Shown: positions 22,822 to 31,864, counted from the stretch's first letter. The stretch is 32,264 nucleotides of DNA from RGIG4079 sp045646905 (GCA_045646905.1 JAZRLP010000010.1:1-32264), one strand, 5' to 3'. Notes: generated from the letters alone by a model not told the origin. Program-made: numbers and translations.

Positions 22822-24729
22822 ATGAGCTATATCCACGAAATTCTCGGCAACTACTGGGGATATGATTCGTTTCGCCCTTGCCAAGAAGATATTATCAACT
22901 CGGTTCTTAATGGGAACGACACTTTGGGACTACTTCCTACTGGAGGCGGAAAATCTATCTCCTTTCAAGTGCCAGCAATAGCCCTTGATGGACTAACCAT
23001 TGTTATAACTCCTCTCATTTCACTAATGAAGGACCAAGTGGATAACCTTCGTGATTGTGGAATTAATGCCCAATACCTACACTCGGGGCTAACTTTATCA
23101 GAGCATAGGCTTGTTATTGATAAATGCCGACTGGGCAAAGCTAAATTATTATATCTTTCTCCCGAGAAACTTCAATCAAAAAAACTCATTGATAGTTTGC
23201 GATTGATGGACATTAGCCTTATCGTAGTAGATGAAGCCCATTGTATATCACAATGGGGATATGATTTCCGTCCGTCATATCTAAACATCAAGGAAATAAG
23301 AAAGTTGTTCCCTCTTGCACCAGTGCTTGCACTTACAGCTTCGGCTACCCCCGATGTTGTAGAGGATATAATGGATAAACTTGAGTTTCGCACTCGCAAC
23401 ATATTTGCACGAAGTTTTTCTCGTGACAACCTATCATACATTGTGAGATATGGCGAACACAAAGAAGTACATCTGCTAAAAATCCTCAAGGCAACACAAG
23501 GTAGTGCTATAGTATATGTTAGATCACGACGACGCACAAGAGAAATTGCCGAAATATTACATAAAGAAGGTATTTCAGCCGACTTCTACCATGCTGGACT
23601 ATCACCCGAAGATAAGAACGAGAAACAAAATAAATGGAAACGAGATGAATGTCGTGTTATGGTTGCCACCAATGCGTTTGGGATGGGCATTGACAAACCC
23701 GATGTTAGAACAGTCGTCCATTATGACATTCCCTCATCACTCGAAGAATATTACCAAGAAGCGGGCCGTGCTGGACGAGATGGTCAACAATCATATGCGG
23801 TGTTATTATGTGCAAAATACGACAAAGCGACATTGAGCCGTCGATTGTCTGAAAAATTCCCCGAAAAAGATTTTATTAAAAAAGTATATGAACTATTAGG
23901 CAATTTTCTTGAAGTGGCAATTGAAGAGGGCTATAATCAATTATATGAATTCAACTTCAACCTCTTTTGCAAAAGATTTGAACTTCCACCCATCCCTACT
24001 CATAGTGCTTTAACTATACTAACTCAAGCTCAATACATAGAATTTACCGAAGAGATTAGCACATCTTCTCGCGTAATAATTCTCCTAAACAAAGAAGAAT
24101 TATATTCTCTGAATCTTGAGAATAATGTCGACCGTGTTTTCCAATTACTTTTAAGATCATACACCGGATTATTTGCCGACTATGTATATATCAATGAGTC
24201 ATTGCTTGCGAGCCGATTAAACATATCTGAACAAGAGATATATACTGCATTATTGACATTATCAAAAATGCATGTTCTTCATTATGTACCTCGCAAAAGT
24301 ACTCCATATGTATTATACACCTCATCACGCGAGTTGCCTAAATACATTATATTGCCCAAAAGTATATATGAAGACCAATTTGCCAAGCTCTCTAAACGCA
24401 TTGAGACAATGAAGCAATTTGCTTTTTCGGTTGACCATTGTCGCGTGAACATAATGCTTGAATATTTTGGAGAAAACCCCTCGCAACCTTGTGGAAAATG
24501 TGATTATTGCCGACAAAACAAACAATCAAGGTCAACAAATATTTCATCTTCACAACTTCGCGAATCAATAATATATATGGCTTCACAACCTGGAGGGCAC
24601 AAATTATCTCATTTTATTTCGCATGCTAATGCCCATCAACAACTAACCATTGAGACTATCCGCCAACTGCTTGATGAGGGCATTATAACTATAAACGAGG
24701 AGGAAATAATAACATGCACTAAAGAATAG
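22822..24729 (+). CDS. recQ: RecQ-family DNA helicase, Bacteroidetes type
   Basis: RecQ unwinds DNA 3' to 5' and, with RecJ, prepares ends and gaps for recombination. The 635-residue protein has Walker A LPTGGGKS (GGGKS 41-45), DEAH at 137-140 followed by CISQWGYDFRPSY, SATP-type motif III, VYVRSRRRTREIAEIL and the motif VI QEAGRAGRDG. The zinc-binding cysteines C540, C557, C560 and C563 lie near the C-terminus, after a 170-residue winged-helix-like region, rather than directly behind the helicase core as in E. coli. There is no HRDC domain. This is the arrangement I know from Bacteroidetes RecQ proteins. Confidence 0.95.
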   Translation: MSYIHEILGNYWGYDSFRPCQEDIINSVLNGNDTLGLLPTGGGKSISFQVPAIALDGLTIVITPLISLMKDQVDNLRDCGINAQYLHSGLTLSEHRLVIDKCRLGKAKLLYLSPEKLQSKKLIDSLRLMDISLIVVDEAHCISQWGYDFRPSYLNIKEIRKLFPLAPVLALTASATPDVVEDIMDKLEFRTRNIFARSFSRDNLSYIVRYGEHKEVHLLKILKATQGSAIVYVRSRRRTREIAEILHKEGISADFYHAGLSPEDKNEKQNKWKRDECRVMVATNAFGMGIDKPDVRTVVHYDIPSSLEEYYQEAGRAGRDGQQSYAVLLCAKYDKATLSRRLSEKFPEKDFIKKVYELLGNFLEVAIEEGYNQLYEFNFNLFCKRFELPPIPTHSALTILTQAQYIEFTEEISTSSRVIILLNKEELYSLNLENNVDRVFQLLLRSYTGLFADYVYINESLLASRLNISEQEIYTALLTLSKMHVLHYVPRKSTPYVLYTSSRELPKYIILPKSIYEDQFAKLSKRIETMKQFAFSVDHCRVNIMLEYFGENPSQPCGKCDYCRQNKQSRSTNISSSQLRESIIYMASQPGGHKLSHFISHANAHQQLTIETIRQLLDEGIITINEEEIITCTKE

Positions 24730-24795
24730 TTGTAAAAAAGACTAATAAGTTCAAAATACCTTCTTCCAACATATGGTCAATTCAATCATTATTCA

Positions 24796-24803
24796 TAACT
24801 TTG
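24796..24803 (+). promoter_or_regulatory. -7 promoter box of the exonuclease operon
   Basis: TAACTTTG matches the consensus in the 109-base gap after recQ and gives a leader of about 32 bases. No -33 TTTG is visible. Confidence 0.5.
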
Positions 24804-24838
24804 CATTAAAATATAACAACGCTTGGTTGTAACACTTA

Positions 24839-25477
24839 ATGACTAAATCTACAAATATAAATATATCTATATCAAAAGCTCAACTTTCAGAGCTACCAGT
24901 TGTTTGTTTCTCAGGGCACATTTCGGTTATTGACACTATCGAATCAGCGAAAAGTGCCATCCATTTTCTTAATAACCAGTCGGTAGTAGGATTTGATACC
25001 GAAACTCGACCTACATTTAGAAAAGGAAAATCAAATAATGTTTCTTTGATTCAAATATCGACATTAACTCATAGTTTCCTTTTTAGAATAAACAAACTTG
25101 GGTTCATTAAAGAATTAAAAGATTTCATTGAAAATCCGGGCACTACTAAAATAGGCCTCTCGTTAAAAGACGATTTCAAAGTTCTACATAAGATTGCCGA
25201 CTTTGAGCCTCAAGGCTTTATTGACTTGCAATCGTTTGTCAAGAATTATAATATAATAGATAGCAGTCTTCAAAGGATTTATGCAATTATTTTCAACGAA
25301 CGCATTTCTAAAAGTCAACGACTATCTAATTGGGAGGCTGAAGAACTTACTGCTGGGCAACAAACATATGCATCTATCGATGCTTGGGCTTGTCTTCGCA
25401 TATACAAATATTTATGTAATGGCGATTTCAATCCCACAAAATCACAATATATCGTAATTCCAACTGAAATAGATTAA
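24839..25477 (+). CDS. DEDDy 3'-5' exonuclease domain protein
   Basis: This 212-residue protein is an RNase D/WRN-exonuclease-like domain on its own. The acidic residues D53 and E55 (VGFDTETRP), D111 or D112 (GLSLKDDFKVL), and Y177 with D181 (YASIDAWACLRIY) form the DEDDy set that binds two metal ions. The substrate (RNA or DNA) cannot be told from the sequence. Its position after recQ suggests DNA, but it has its own promoter. The next gene starts two bases after its stop. Confidence 0.9.
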   Translation: MTKSTNINISISKAQLSELPVVCFSGHISVIDTIESAKSAIHFLNNQSVVGFDTETRPTFRKGKSNNVSLIQISTLTHSFLFRINKLGFIKELKDFIENPGTTKIGLSLKDDFKVLHKIADFEPQGFIDLQSFVKNYNIIDSSLQRIYAIIFNERISKSQRLSNWEAEELTAGQQTYASIDAWACLRIYKYLCNGDFNPTKSQYIVIPTEID

Positions 25478-25479
25478 TC

Positions 25480-25713
25480 ATGAAAAATAAATCAATAATT
25501 ATCCCTTTAGTAATGCTTATATATCTCGGCATAATGAGTTATATAGGTTACAAGGGATATCAAAGTGGCGAATTTTCGGCAACATACTACTATGGTGTCA
25601 TTATAGGTTCGCTAATAGTTATTATCTTGCTACATTTCTCATTAAAGCGTCGCGAGCGTTTACGCAAAGAGCGTGAAGATGATATAAAGAGAAACAGTTC
25701 AAATAAAGCATAG
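25480..25713 (+). CDS. Small two-helix membrane protein, unknown function
   Basis: The 77-residue protein has two membrane helices (about 6-26 and 37-56) and a highly charged C-terminal tail (KRRERLRKEREDD). I do not recognise a family. It is flanked on both sides by two-base gaps within the exonuclease operon, so it is surely translated. A short turn with YKGYQSGEFSATYYYG links the helices. Confidence 0.78.
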   Translation: MKNKSIIIPLVMLIYLGIMSYIGYKGYQSGEFSATYYYGVIIGSLIVIILLHFSLKRRERLRKEREDDIKRNSSNKA

Positions 25714-25715
25714 CA

Positions 25716-26633
25716 TTGAGATTGCGCTTATACATATTAGCCATTACATCGTTAATATTGAATAGTTGTTTTACAGGAGTTGAAAGTACTCCTAAAATCA
25801 AATATGACGATTCTGACAACGAGAAATCGTCAATCATTACTCATGAGCAAAAAATTCTCAGCGACATTAAAAATGAATCTTTTTGCAATTGGGAAATAGG
25901 AAAAGAATTCATCGTTTGCGACAATAAAATATCTTTGATATTTTCCACACATGAAGCTATTGATTCACTTGAGGGCTCTATAATTAAATATCTCGGACAT
26001 TCAACCTCTCCTTCAGTAACTGGCACCACAAATACCGACATCTATTTCTCTCACAATAATAGTGACACCCTATCCTATCATGTAAACTTTTCCCCTCAAG
26101 AAATAAATAACAATAACTCTTTTGATATACCTTTTACCATTCAAAAAAGTGTTGTTGATGCCGTAAGCAATAAGATTTTAAACAAAAAATACTATCTCAT
26201 CACATCTTCAATTTATGATAGCAAGGGGGATAATACCATAGGTCAAAAATTTATACCCGTTACAATTACCGATATAAAACCTGGTAATTTTCAATATCCA
26301 ATAAAAGTCATATTCACTAATGAACAAGGCAAATCTAATTGGGTATATATGACCATAGGAGATGGACTTCAGTCAACAAGGAATTTTGAAACTATATTCT
26401 CCTTATCAAATCCACGCGAAAAATATCCTAAAATAACCGACACAAATTGGGAATATATCACAAAAAACATTGTAACACAAGGCATGACTAAAGAAGAATG
26501 CCGACTTGCATTAGGTGTACCCATTTCGGTTGATCGCCGACCCACTTATGCCGGGGTTGTAGAATTATGGATATATGACTATGGCACTCAACTCATTTTT
26601 GAAGATGGCCTTTTAAAGGAATTTAAACGATAA
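25716..26633 (+). CDS. Lipoprotein with BamE/SmpA-like C-terminal domain
   Basis: This 305-residue protein appears to start at TTG (25716), two bases after the previous stop; no ATG lies before the signal peptide. The signal MRLRLYILAITSLILNSC puts the lipidated Cys at 18. The middle part (40-240) is beta-rich and unrecognised. The C-terminal 55 residues, with GMTKEECRLALGVP followed by ELWIYDYGTQLIFEDGLL, resemble the SmpA/OmlA (BamE) fold, in which a 'GMT..EV...LG.P' helix precedes two or three strands. A role in the envelope is inferred; it is not necessarily part of the Bam complex. Confidence 0.78.
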   Translation: MRLRLYILAITSLILNSCFTGVESTPKIKYDDSDNEKSSIITHEQKILSDIKNESFCNWEIGKEFIVCDNKISLIFSTHEAIDSLEGSIIKYLGHSTSPSVTGTTNTDIYFSHNNSDTLSYHVNFSPQEINNNNSFDIPFTIQKSVVDAVSNKILNKKYYLITSSIYDSKGDNTIGQKFIPVTITDIKPGNFQYPIKVIFTNEQGKSNWVYMTIGDGLQSTRNFETIFSLSNPREKYPKITDTNWEYITKNIVTQGMTKEECRLALGVPISVDRRPTYAGVVELWIYDYGTQLIFEDGLLKEFKR

Positions 26634-26637
26634 AACT

Positions 26638-27402
26638 ATGAAACTCCATTTCTTAGGCACAGGAACATCAACTGGCATACCTCAAATAGGTTGTAATTGC
26701 AAAGTTTGTCAATCATCTAATCCCAAAGATACTCGATTTAGAGCATCGGCTATAGTATCAAACGAGGATATAAATCTTTTAATAGATTGTGGGCCCGACT
26801 TTCGCACTCAAATTCTTAATTGCAATAGCCCACATTTAAATGCTTTACTTATTACACATAGTCATTATGACCATGTAGGAGGTGTTGACGACCTTCGTCC
26901 TTATTGCAAGGAAATTGATTTTCCCATATACTGCAAATCAGATGTATCTATCGACCTACGCAATCGCATCCCATATTGTTTTACGACAAATCCATATCCA
27001 GGAGTTCCATCTTTCCAACTTAATGACATTTCAGTTGGCGACATTGTAAATATAGAAGGCATAACGATTGAGCCATTATCTATATTACATTACAAACTTG
27101 AAATATTGGGATTTAAAATCAATAACCTTGCCTATATTACCGATGCCAAAACAATTTCAGATGAAACAATCTCAAAAATATCACACATTGACACATTGGT
27201 AATAAATGCTTTACGCAAAGAAGAACATATATCGCATATGTCGCTTCAACAATCTCTTGATGTAATAAATAAAGTAAAGCCACGCATCGCCTACCTAACA
27301 CATTTAAGTCACGACATGGGGTTACATGAAGAGGTTGAAGCCACACTCCCTCAAAATGTAAAAATTGCCTACGATAATCTTATTATTGACATTCCTGATT
27401 AA
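26638..27402 (+). CDS. PhnP-like metallo-beta-lactamase-fold hydrolase
   Basis: This 254-residue protein carries the MBL-fold metal motif THSHYDHVGG (H74, H76, D78, H79) and, at the N-terminus, GTGTSTGIPQIGCNCKVC with C19, C21 and C24, the extra zinc knuckle of PhnP-type cyclic phosphodiesterases. Later ligands lie in YITDAK and near LTHLSHD. PhnP hydrolyses 2',3'-cyclic and 1,2-cyclic phosphates; no phosphonate genes are present here, so the true substrate may differ. It ends the exonuclease operon, and its stop codon shares TTAA with the convergent methyltransferase gene. Confidence 0.9.
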   Translation: MKLHFLGTGTSTGIPQIGCNCKVCQSSNPKDTRFRASAIVSNEDINLLIDCGPDFRTQILNCNSPHLNALLITHSHYDHVGGVDDLRPYCKEIDFPIYCKSDVSIDLRNRIPYCFTTNPYPGVPSFQLNDISVGDIVNIEGITIEPLSILHYKLEILGFKINNLAYITDAKTISDETISKISHIDTLVINALRKEEHISHMSLQQSLDVINKVKPRIAYLTHLSHDMGLHEEVEATLPQNVKIAYDNLIIDIPD

Positions 27403-28784
27403 CCTAACACAACAGGAATTTCAGAGGGGTTGTGTGTTGACAAAATACGCCATTCTTGAGGATATAGATTGTTAGCCCTATTGCCCAAATTTTTCACAAA
27501 TCCCAATGGTTTGTTTTTATAAGTAAGCAATACATACCCTTTTGGAGCATCGTCAATAACGATAGCCTCGCGGCGTAAATATGATATAGCTGTATGATAA
27601 TCTACCTCGTAATTTACAAATTCCTCTTTGTTAAGATATTGCGACATTGCTAATGACTGCGTGGGAATATAATCTTTACCCTTAACCATTGCGACATGCA
27701 CTCCAAAGTGAATTACATTTAATTGAGATAATAACAACGACAACTCGTTGCTCCAATTCTTTGGGAACATCACAACTTTATCTTTCACTAAAGTTGCTTC
27801 AAATTCACTGCTATTTATCAATCGTGATTTCAATTGATCGATGTTTGAAATCTTTTCTTTTGTATTTTTTTTATTCTTCGAGGTCCTTTGCGAAGGCATT
27901 TCGCCATCATCATTTTTTCGTAATACAGCAATAAATAATCCTTCGCCCTCTACTTTGTGAGGCATAAATCTATAGCAATGGTTATCGGTATTAATTCCTT
28001 TGACTATATTCCATGAATTAGGCATCTCAATTTCTATTGTTGACGCACCCAATTCTTTAATATAATCAACCATCTTCTCATTCTCTGAACGGTTAAAAGT
28101 ACATGTGCTGTAAATAAAATATCCACCAGGGCGCAACGCACTCCATAGATTTTCAACTATTTCTCGCTGACGAGCAACACATTCGGCCACTAATGAAGGC
28201 GTCCACTGCGCAACAGCTTCAGCATCTTTACGGAACATACCCTCGCCCGAACATGGCACATCGGCAGCAATAATATCAAAAAAACTTTTTAATTTTTTAA
28301 AACGAGCAGTGTCTCCTTGAGAAATCACTGAGGGATATCCCCATTTTATAATATTTTCAGAGAGTGCCTCGGCTCTTGTTGGCACATATTCATTTGCAAC
28401 AACCAACGATCCATTTGGTAATGAATCAATAGCCGCTGTAGTTTTGCCTCCAGGAGCTGCACAAGCATCCAAATATCTTAAAGGTGAATTTTCGCCATTA
28501 GTCAAGCACTTTATTATGTGCGAAATTATCATTGATGATGCATCTTGTACATAATATAGGCCTTGATGCATTGATGGATCAAATGTAAAAGGGAGTCTTT
28601 GAGGTAGATACCATCCTTCGGTACACCATTTCACTCTATTTACACCATCGGGAGTTGCAACTCCTTTCAATTTGTTTGCCCTCACCGATACCATTGAAGG
28701 AGTTGACAAAGCTTCAATTAATCCAGACAATTCATCTGAATTATAATTTCTAATCTCATCAATAAAGAGTTGGTGCAATTCCAT
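27399..28784 (-). CDS. RsmF-like rRNA m5C methyltransferase (NOL1/NOP2/Sun family)
   Basis: The 461-residue protein is an S-adenosylmethionine-dependent RNA cytosine-5 methyltransferase. DACAAPGGKTTA binds the cofactor, ADVPCSGEGMFRKD carries the catalytic Cys region and YSTCTFNRSENE the second Cys. The C-terminal part (about 320-461) has the RsmF-type PUA-like region with GYVLLTYKNKPLGFVKNLGNR. By analogy with E. coli RsmF (YebU) it should methylate 16S rRNA, but the exact site is not shown. It follows purN by nine bases and overlaps the convergent gene by four. Confidence 0.9.
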   Translation of the reverse strand: MELHQLFIDEIRNYNSDELSGLIEALSTPSMVSVRANKLKGVATPDGVNRVKWCTEGWYLPQRLPFTFDPSMHQGLYYVQDASSMIISHIIKCLTNGENSPLRYLDACAAPGGKTTAAIDSLPNGSLVVANEYVPTRAEALSENIIKWGYPSVISQGDTARFKKLKSFFDIIAADVPCSGEGMFRKDAEAVAQWTPSLVAECVARQREIVENLWSALRPGGYFIYSTCTFNRSENEKMVDYIKELGASTIEIEMPNSWNIVKGINTDNHCYRFMPHKVEGEGLFIAVLRKNDDGEMPSQRTSKNKKNTKEKISNIDQLKSRLINSSEFEATLVKDKVVMFPKNWSNELSLLLSQLNVIHFGVHVAMVKGKDYIPTQSLAMSQYLNKEEFVNYEVDYHTAISYLRREAIVIDDAPKGYVLLTYKNKPLGFVKNLGNRANNLYPQEWRILSTHNPSEIPVVLG

Positions 28785-28793
28785 TGGAATATA

Positions 28794-29360
28794 TCAATCT
28801 ATTAATAATTGCTCAATAACGCGTGGATAATGGAAATATTCCAATTGATGAACTCGATTTGCTAAAGATTCAGGAGTATCGTTTGGGAAAACTTCGCATT
28901 CATATTGCTCTATAACTTTACCACCATCGACCTCGGCTTCAACAAAATGTATTGTTATACCCGATTTATCATCTCCTGCTTCCAAAACCGCTCTATGAAC
29001 ATTCATTCCCCACATTCCCATTCCTCCATGACGAGGCAACAATGAAGGATGAATATTTATGATTTTACCCGAATAAACTGTAGTAATTTGTGGCGGAATA
29101 ATTGCTAAGAAACCTGCAAGAACGATCAAATCAATTGATTTCTTTTGCAATAAATCAATTATTTGCGCACCATCATTCCACTGCTCTTTAGTAAAGGCTG
29201 TAGATGGAATTGATAGTGCGTCCATTCTATCATGAACGCCTGCCGAAACACGATTTGATAAAACCATCTCGACCTTGATATCACTATGTCTTGAAAAATA
29301 TTTTACTATAGCTTCAGCGTTTGAACCTTCACCCGAAGCAAATATTGCAATTCTTTTCAT
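28794..29360 (-). CDS. purN: Phosphoribosylglycinamide formyltransferase
   Basis: PurN transfers a formyl group from 10-formyltetrahydrofolate to GAR in purine synthesis. The 188-residue protein has the phosphate loop GEGSNAEA (10-17), the catalytic N102 and H104 in INIHPSLLPRHGG and D145 in EAEVDGGKVI. The frame extends to 29414, but the ATG at 29360 gives the family start MKRIAIFASGEGSN and lies just after a -7 box (29366-29373). The extra 18 residues would overlap the promoter. It is the first gene of a two-gene unit with the rRNA methyltransferase. Confidence 0.95.
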   Translation of the reverse strand: MKRIAIFASGEGSNAEAIVKYFSRHSDIKVEMVLSNRVSAGVHDRMDALSIPSTAFTKEQWNDGAQIIDLLQKKSIDLIVLAGFLAIIPPQITTVYSGKIINIHPSLLPRHGGMGMWGMNVHRAVLEAGDDKSGITIHFVEAEVDGGKVIEQYECEVFPNDTPESLANRVHQLEYFHYPRVIEQLLID

Positions 29361-29365
29361 ACCTA

Positions 29366-29373
29366 CAAAGGTA
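29366..29373 (-). promoter_or_regulatory. -7 box abutting the purN start codon
   Basis: On the minus strand this reads TACCTTTG and ends five bases before the ATG at 29360. The predicted transcription start is about two bases before the ATG, suggesting a leaderless mRNA. Confidence 0.5.
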
Positions 29374-29424
29374 CTAATAAAAAAGTATTTATCATATTTA
29401 TTATGATAATTCAACTATATTTTT

Positions 29425-29432
29425 TACTTTTG
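29425..29432 (+). promoter_or_regulatory. -7 promoter box of the CapA-like gene
   Basis: TACTTTTG matches the consensus, with a leader of about 56 bases. It is divergent from the purN promoter, with about 50 bases between the boxes. Confidence 0.45.
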
Positions 29433-29491
29433 CCACATTAATACAATAGAAATTGTACTCCAAAAATCACAAATAATCAACACATAACAAT

Positions 29492-30625
29492 ATGAAAAAA
29501 ATTCGTTTATTTATTTCTTGTTTATTATTTACTACCTTCGGAATATCGGCATGTGGTTCAGAACAAGTCAATGCAACCGATACAAATGACTCTATTGCAA
29601 CCGATAGCATGATTGAGGAAAGACAACTACCCGCTCAAATTAGCATAATGATGATGGGAGATATAATGCCTGGCACACAGCATCCATTTAATAATCACAA
29701 CGCATATCTCACAAAAGATGACGGGAAAAGCCTATTTGACAATGTTACTCCTATACTAAAAAAGGGAGATTTTATAGTTGGGAATCTTGAGGGAACATTT
29801 GTTGATCGTTCACCAAGTGCCGATAGAGCAGTCAATCCAAGATCTCAATATGTGTTTATGATACCAACTAGGTATGCACAATTATTTAAAGAGGCTGGAT
29901 TCACCGCACTTGCAGTAATGAATAATCATGCTAATGATGTGACATCTATAGGTATCGCATCAACACGCAAAACTCTTAACGAAATAGGGATGCCCTACTC
30001 TGGGTTTAAAGCCGATGGTGGATATACAATTATTGAAAAGAATGGTGTTAAATATGCTCTTTGCGCATTTGGCACAAGTCCAAATGGTAACCATATTGAT
30101 GATATTGACATCGCGAAGAAGATCGTAGCCGAAGCAAAATCAAAAGCCGACCTCGTAATAGTCTCATTTCATGGAGGTAATGAAGGCACAGGAGCTCGGC
30201 ATGTTCCTAAAAAACGCGAATTCTTTCGCGGAAATGGATCAAGTCGCGGAGATGTTTACAAATTTTCTCGTGCATGCGTAGATGCCGGAGCCGATATCGT
30301 ATTTGGCCATAGTCCACACCTTTGCCGAGCAATGGAAATATATAAAGGACACATTATAGCCTACAGTTTGGGGAATTTCTGCACTCCTTATCGCATGAAT
30401 ATTAGTGGCATTTTGGGTTATGCTCCACTACTTGAGGTTATTGTTGATGACAAAGGGAACTTCATAAAAGGTCAAATTCATAGTTTCAAACAATCACGAG
30501 GCAGTGGACCTTCAATTGACCCTACACATAGTGCAGCAAAAGAAATACGCGCTCTTTCTAAAGAAGATTTCCCCGAAAGTTATCCACAAATAAGCGATAA
30601 CGGAGAAATCACAATTCGTCAATAA
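29492..30625 (+). CDS. CapA-like lipoprotein (PGA_cap metallophosphatase-like)
   Basis: This 377-residue protein has a lipoprotein signal (GISAC, C21). The rest is the CapA (poly-gamma-glutamate synthesis) fold, a calcineurin-like phosphoesterase relative: MMMGDIMPG near 53-61, VGNLEGTFV, AVMNNHANDVTSIGIAST, VSFHGGNEG and FGHSPHLCRAMEIY. No capB/capC homologues lie nearby, so poly-gamma-glutamate synthesis is not supported. A phosphoesterase-like role in the envelope is the safer reading. It is a single-gene unit with its own -7 box and terminator. Confidence 0.9.
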   Translation: MKKIRLFISCLLFTTFGISACGSEQVNATDTNDSIATDSMIEERQLPAQISIMMMGDIMPGTQHPFNNHNAYLTKDDGKSLFDNVTPILKKGDFIVGNLEGTFVDRSPSADRAVNPRSQYVFMIPTRYAQLFKEAGFTALAVMNNHANDVTSIGIASTRKTLNEIGMPYSGFKADGGYTIIEKNGVKYALCAFGTSPNGNHIDDIDIAKKIVAEAKSKADLVIVSFHGGNEGTGARHVPKKREFFRGNGSSRGDVYKFSRACVDAGADIVFGHSPHLCRAMEIYKGHIIAYSLGNFCTPYRMNISGILGYAPLLEVIVDDKGNFIKGQIHSFKQSRGSGPSIDPTHSAAKEIRALSKEDFPESYPQISDNGEITIRQ

Positions 30626-30643
30626 CCAGACTCATTAAACAAA

Positions 30644-30681
30644 AAAACGACTTGAGTTTTTCTCAAGTCGTTTTCCTTTTT
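30644..30681. terminator. Bidirectional terminator between CapA-like gene and nagA
   Basis: AAAACGACTTGAG (30644-30656) pairs perfectly with 30662-30674 around five T residues. T-rich sequence follows on the plus strand (CCTTTTTAT) and on the minus strand (TTT from 30643 down), so it serves both convergent genes. Confidence 0.92.
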
Positions 30682-30697
30682 ATATAGATTTATTAGA

Positions 30698-31864
30698 TTA
30701 CAACGAATAAGTTCCTTCTACAAGTTTACCCATTGCCCACACACCGCGAAGGTTCAAATCTTCATCAAGAATCATCATGTCGGCATCTTTACCTTTTTCA
30801 AGAGAACCTTTACGATCATAAACTTTCATAATCTTAGCAGGTGACTCAGAAATCATTCTCAAAGCATCACGCAAAGGGATTTCAGCTTGATGAACCATTG
30901 TACGAATCAAACGATCCATGGTTGCTATACTACCAGCTAAAGCAGAACGGTCAGACAATTTACATACACCATCCTCAATTATAACTCGTGGGTCAAATGC
31001 TGTTTGACTATCACTTGCAGCAACAGCCAAGGCATCAGTAATAGCACATGTGCGCTCAACACCCTTAATTTTATAAACCATTTTCAACATTGCAGGTGGC
31101 ACATGAATACCATCAGCAACAAGTTCAACAGTCATATCATCATGCAAGTACACACTTTCGATTGTGCCTTCATATTTAAATTCACGACGCTTGTGAACAC
31201 CAGTCATTGCATTATAGAAGTGAGTTGCATGAGTAAAACCAGCTTCCCAACCTGCCTTTACATCTTTATATTCAGCTTGAGTGTGTGCTATTGAAGCCAA
31301 AACACCTTTTGATGTAATAAATTTACCAAATTCAACTGCACCAGGTAGTTCAGGAGCAGCATCCCAACGCTTAATACAAGGCCATTTATTGATAATTGGT
31401 TCATATTCTGCAGGATCAGGATTCTTAATATTTTCAGGCAATTGACCGCCAGCCATAGCCATATTCAAATAATGACCTTCTAAGTGTAAACCCAAAATAG
31501 GTGTATTAGGGTCTTCATTCATTATTTTTGTACATATTTCGGCTGCAGCCTCAATCATGGGAACTGTTGACGATGATAATGTTGGGAATATTGAAGTTGT
31601 ACCATGTTTTAAGTGAGCATCAACTGCTACTTTAAATGCTTCTTCAGTTCCTTCCATAAAATCACGGCCACCACCACCATGAACATGGATTTCAATACCA
31701 CCAGGCACCAAATACATACCTTTAGCATCGACCAATTCGGCACCAACTACAGCATGATTAGAATTAGTAACTTCAACAATCTTATTTCCTTCCACCAAAA
31801 CTGAACCTTTTTCAATCCAACCTTCAGGTGTTAAAACCTTAGCATTAATAAATTGAGTTAGCAT
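30698..31864 (-). CDS. nagA: N-acetylglucosamine-6-phosphate deacetylase
   Basis: NagA deacetylates GlcNAc 6-phosphate to glucosamine 6-phosphate during amino-sugar recycling and use of host or dietary glycans. The 388-residue amidohydrolase shows IEIHVHGGGG, LHLEGHYLN (metal Glu), IAHTQAEY and THFYNAMTG (His ligands), and ITDALAVA (catalytic Asp), and the C-terminal KGSLEKGKDADMMILDEDL strand common to the fold. No nagB lies in this window. It is transcribed alone toward the shared terminator at 30644-30681. Confidence 0.95.
   Translation of the reverse strand: MLTQFINAKVLTPEGWIEKGSVLVEGNKIVEVTNSNHAVVGAELVDAKGMYLVPGGIEIHVHGGGGRDFMEGTEEAFKVAVDAHLKHGTTSIFPTLSSSTVPMIEAAAEICTKIMNEDPNTPILGLHLEGHYLNMAMAGGQLPENIKNPDPAEYEPIINKWPCIKRWDAAPELPGAVEFGKFITSKGVLASIAHTQAEYKDVKAGWEAGFTHATHFYNAMTGVHKRREFKYEGTIESVYLHDDMTVELVADGIHVPPAMLKMVYKIKGVERTCAITDALAVAASDSQTAFDPRVIIEDGVCKLSDRSALAGSIATMDRLIRTMVHQAEIPLRDALRMISESPAKIMKVYDRKGSLEKGKDADMMILDEDLNLRGVWAMGKLVEGTYSL

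Noticed and set aside
23172..23537. 121-codon open frame antisense to recQ
   Set aside because: It overlaps the helicase core, has no start context or promoter box and no family resemblance.
29361..29414. Longer N-terminus for PurN
   Set aside because: The extra 18 residues do not belong to the family and are encoded across a -7 box.
29492..30625. Poly-gamma-glutamate capsule synthesis from the CapA-like gene
   Set aside because: No ligase or transporter partner (CapB, CapC) is nearby, so the fold alone does not support that pathway.
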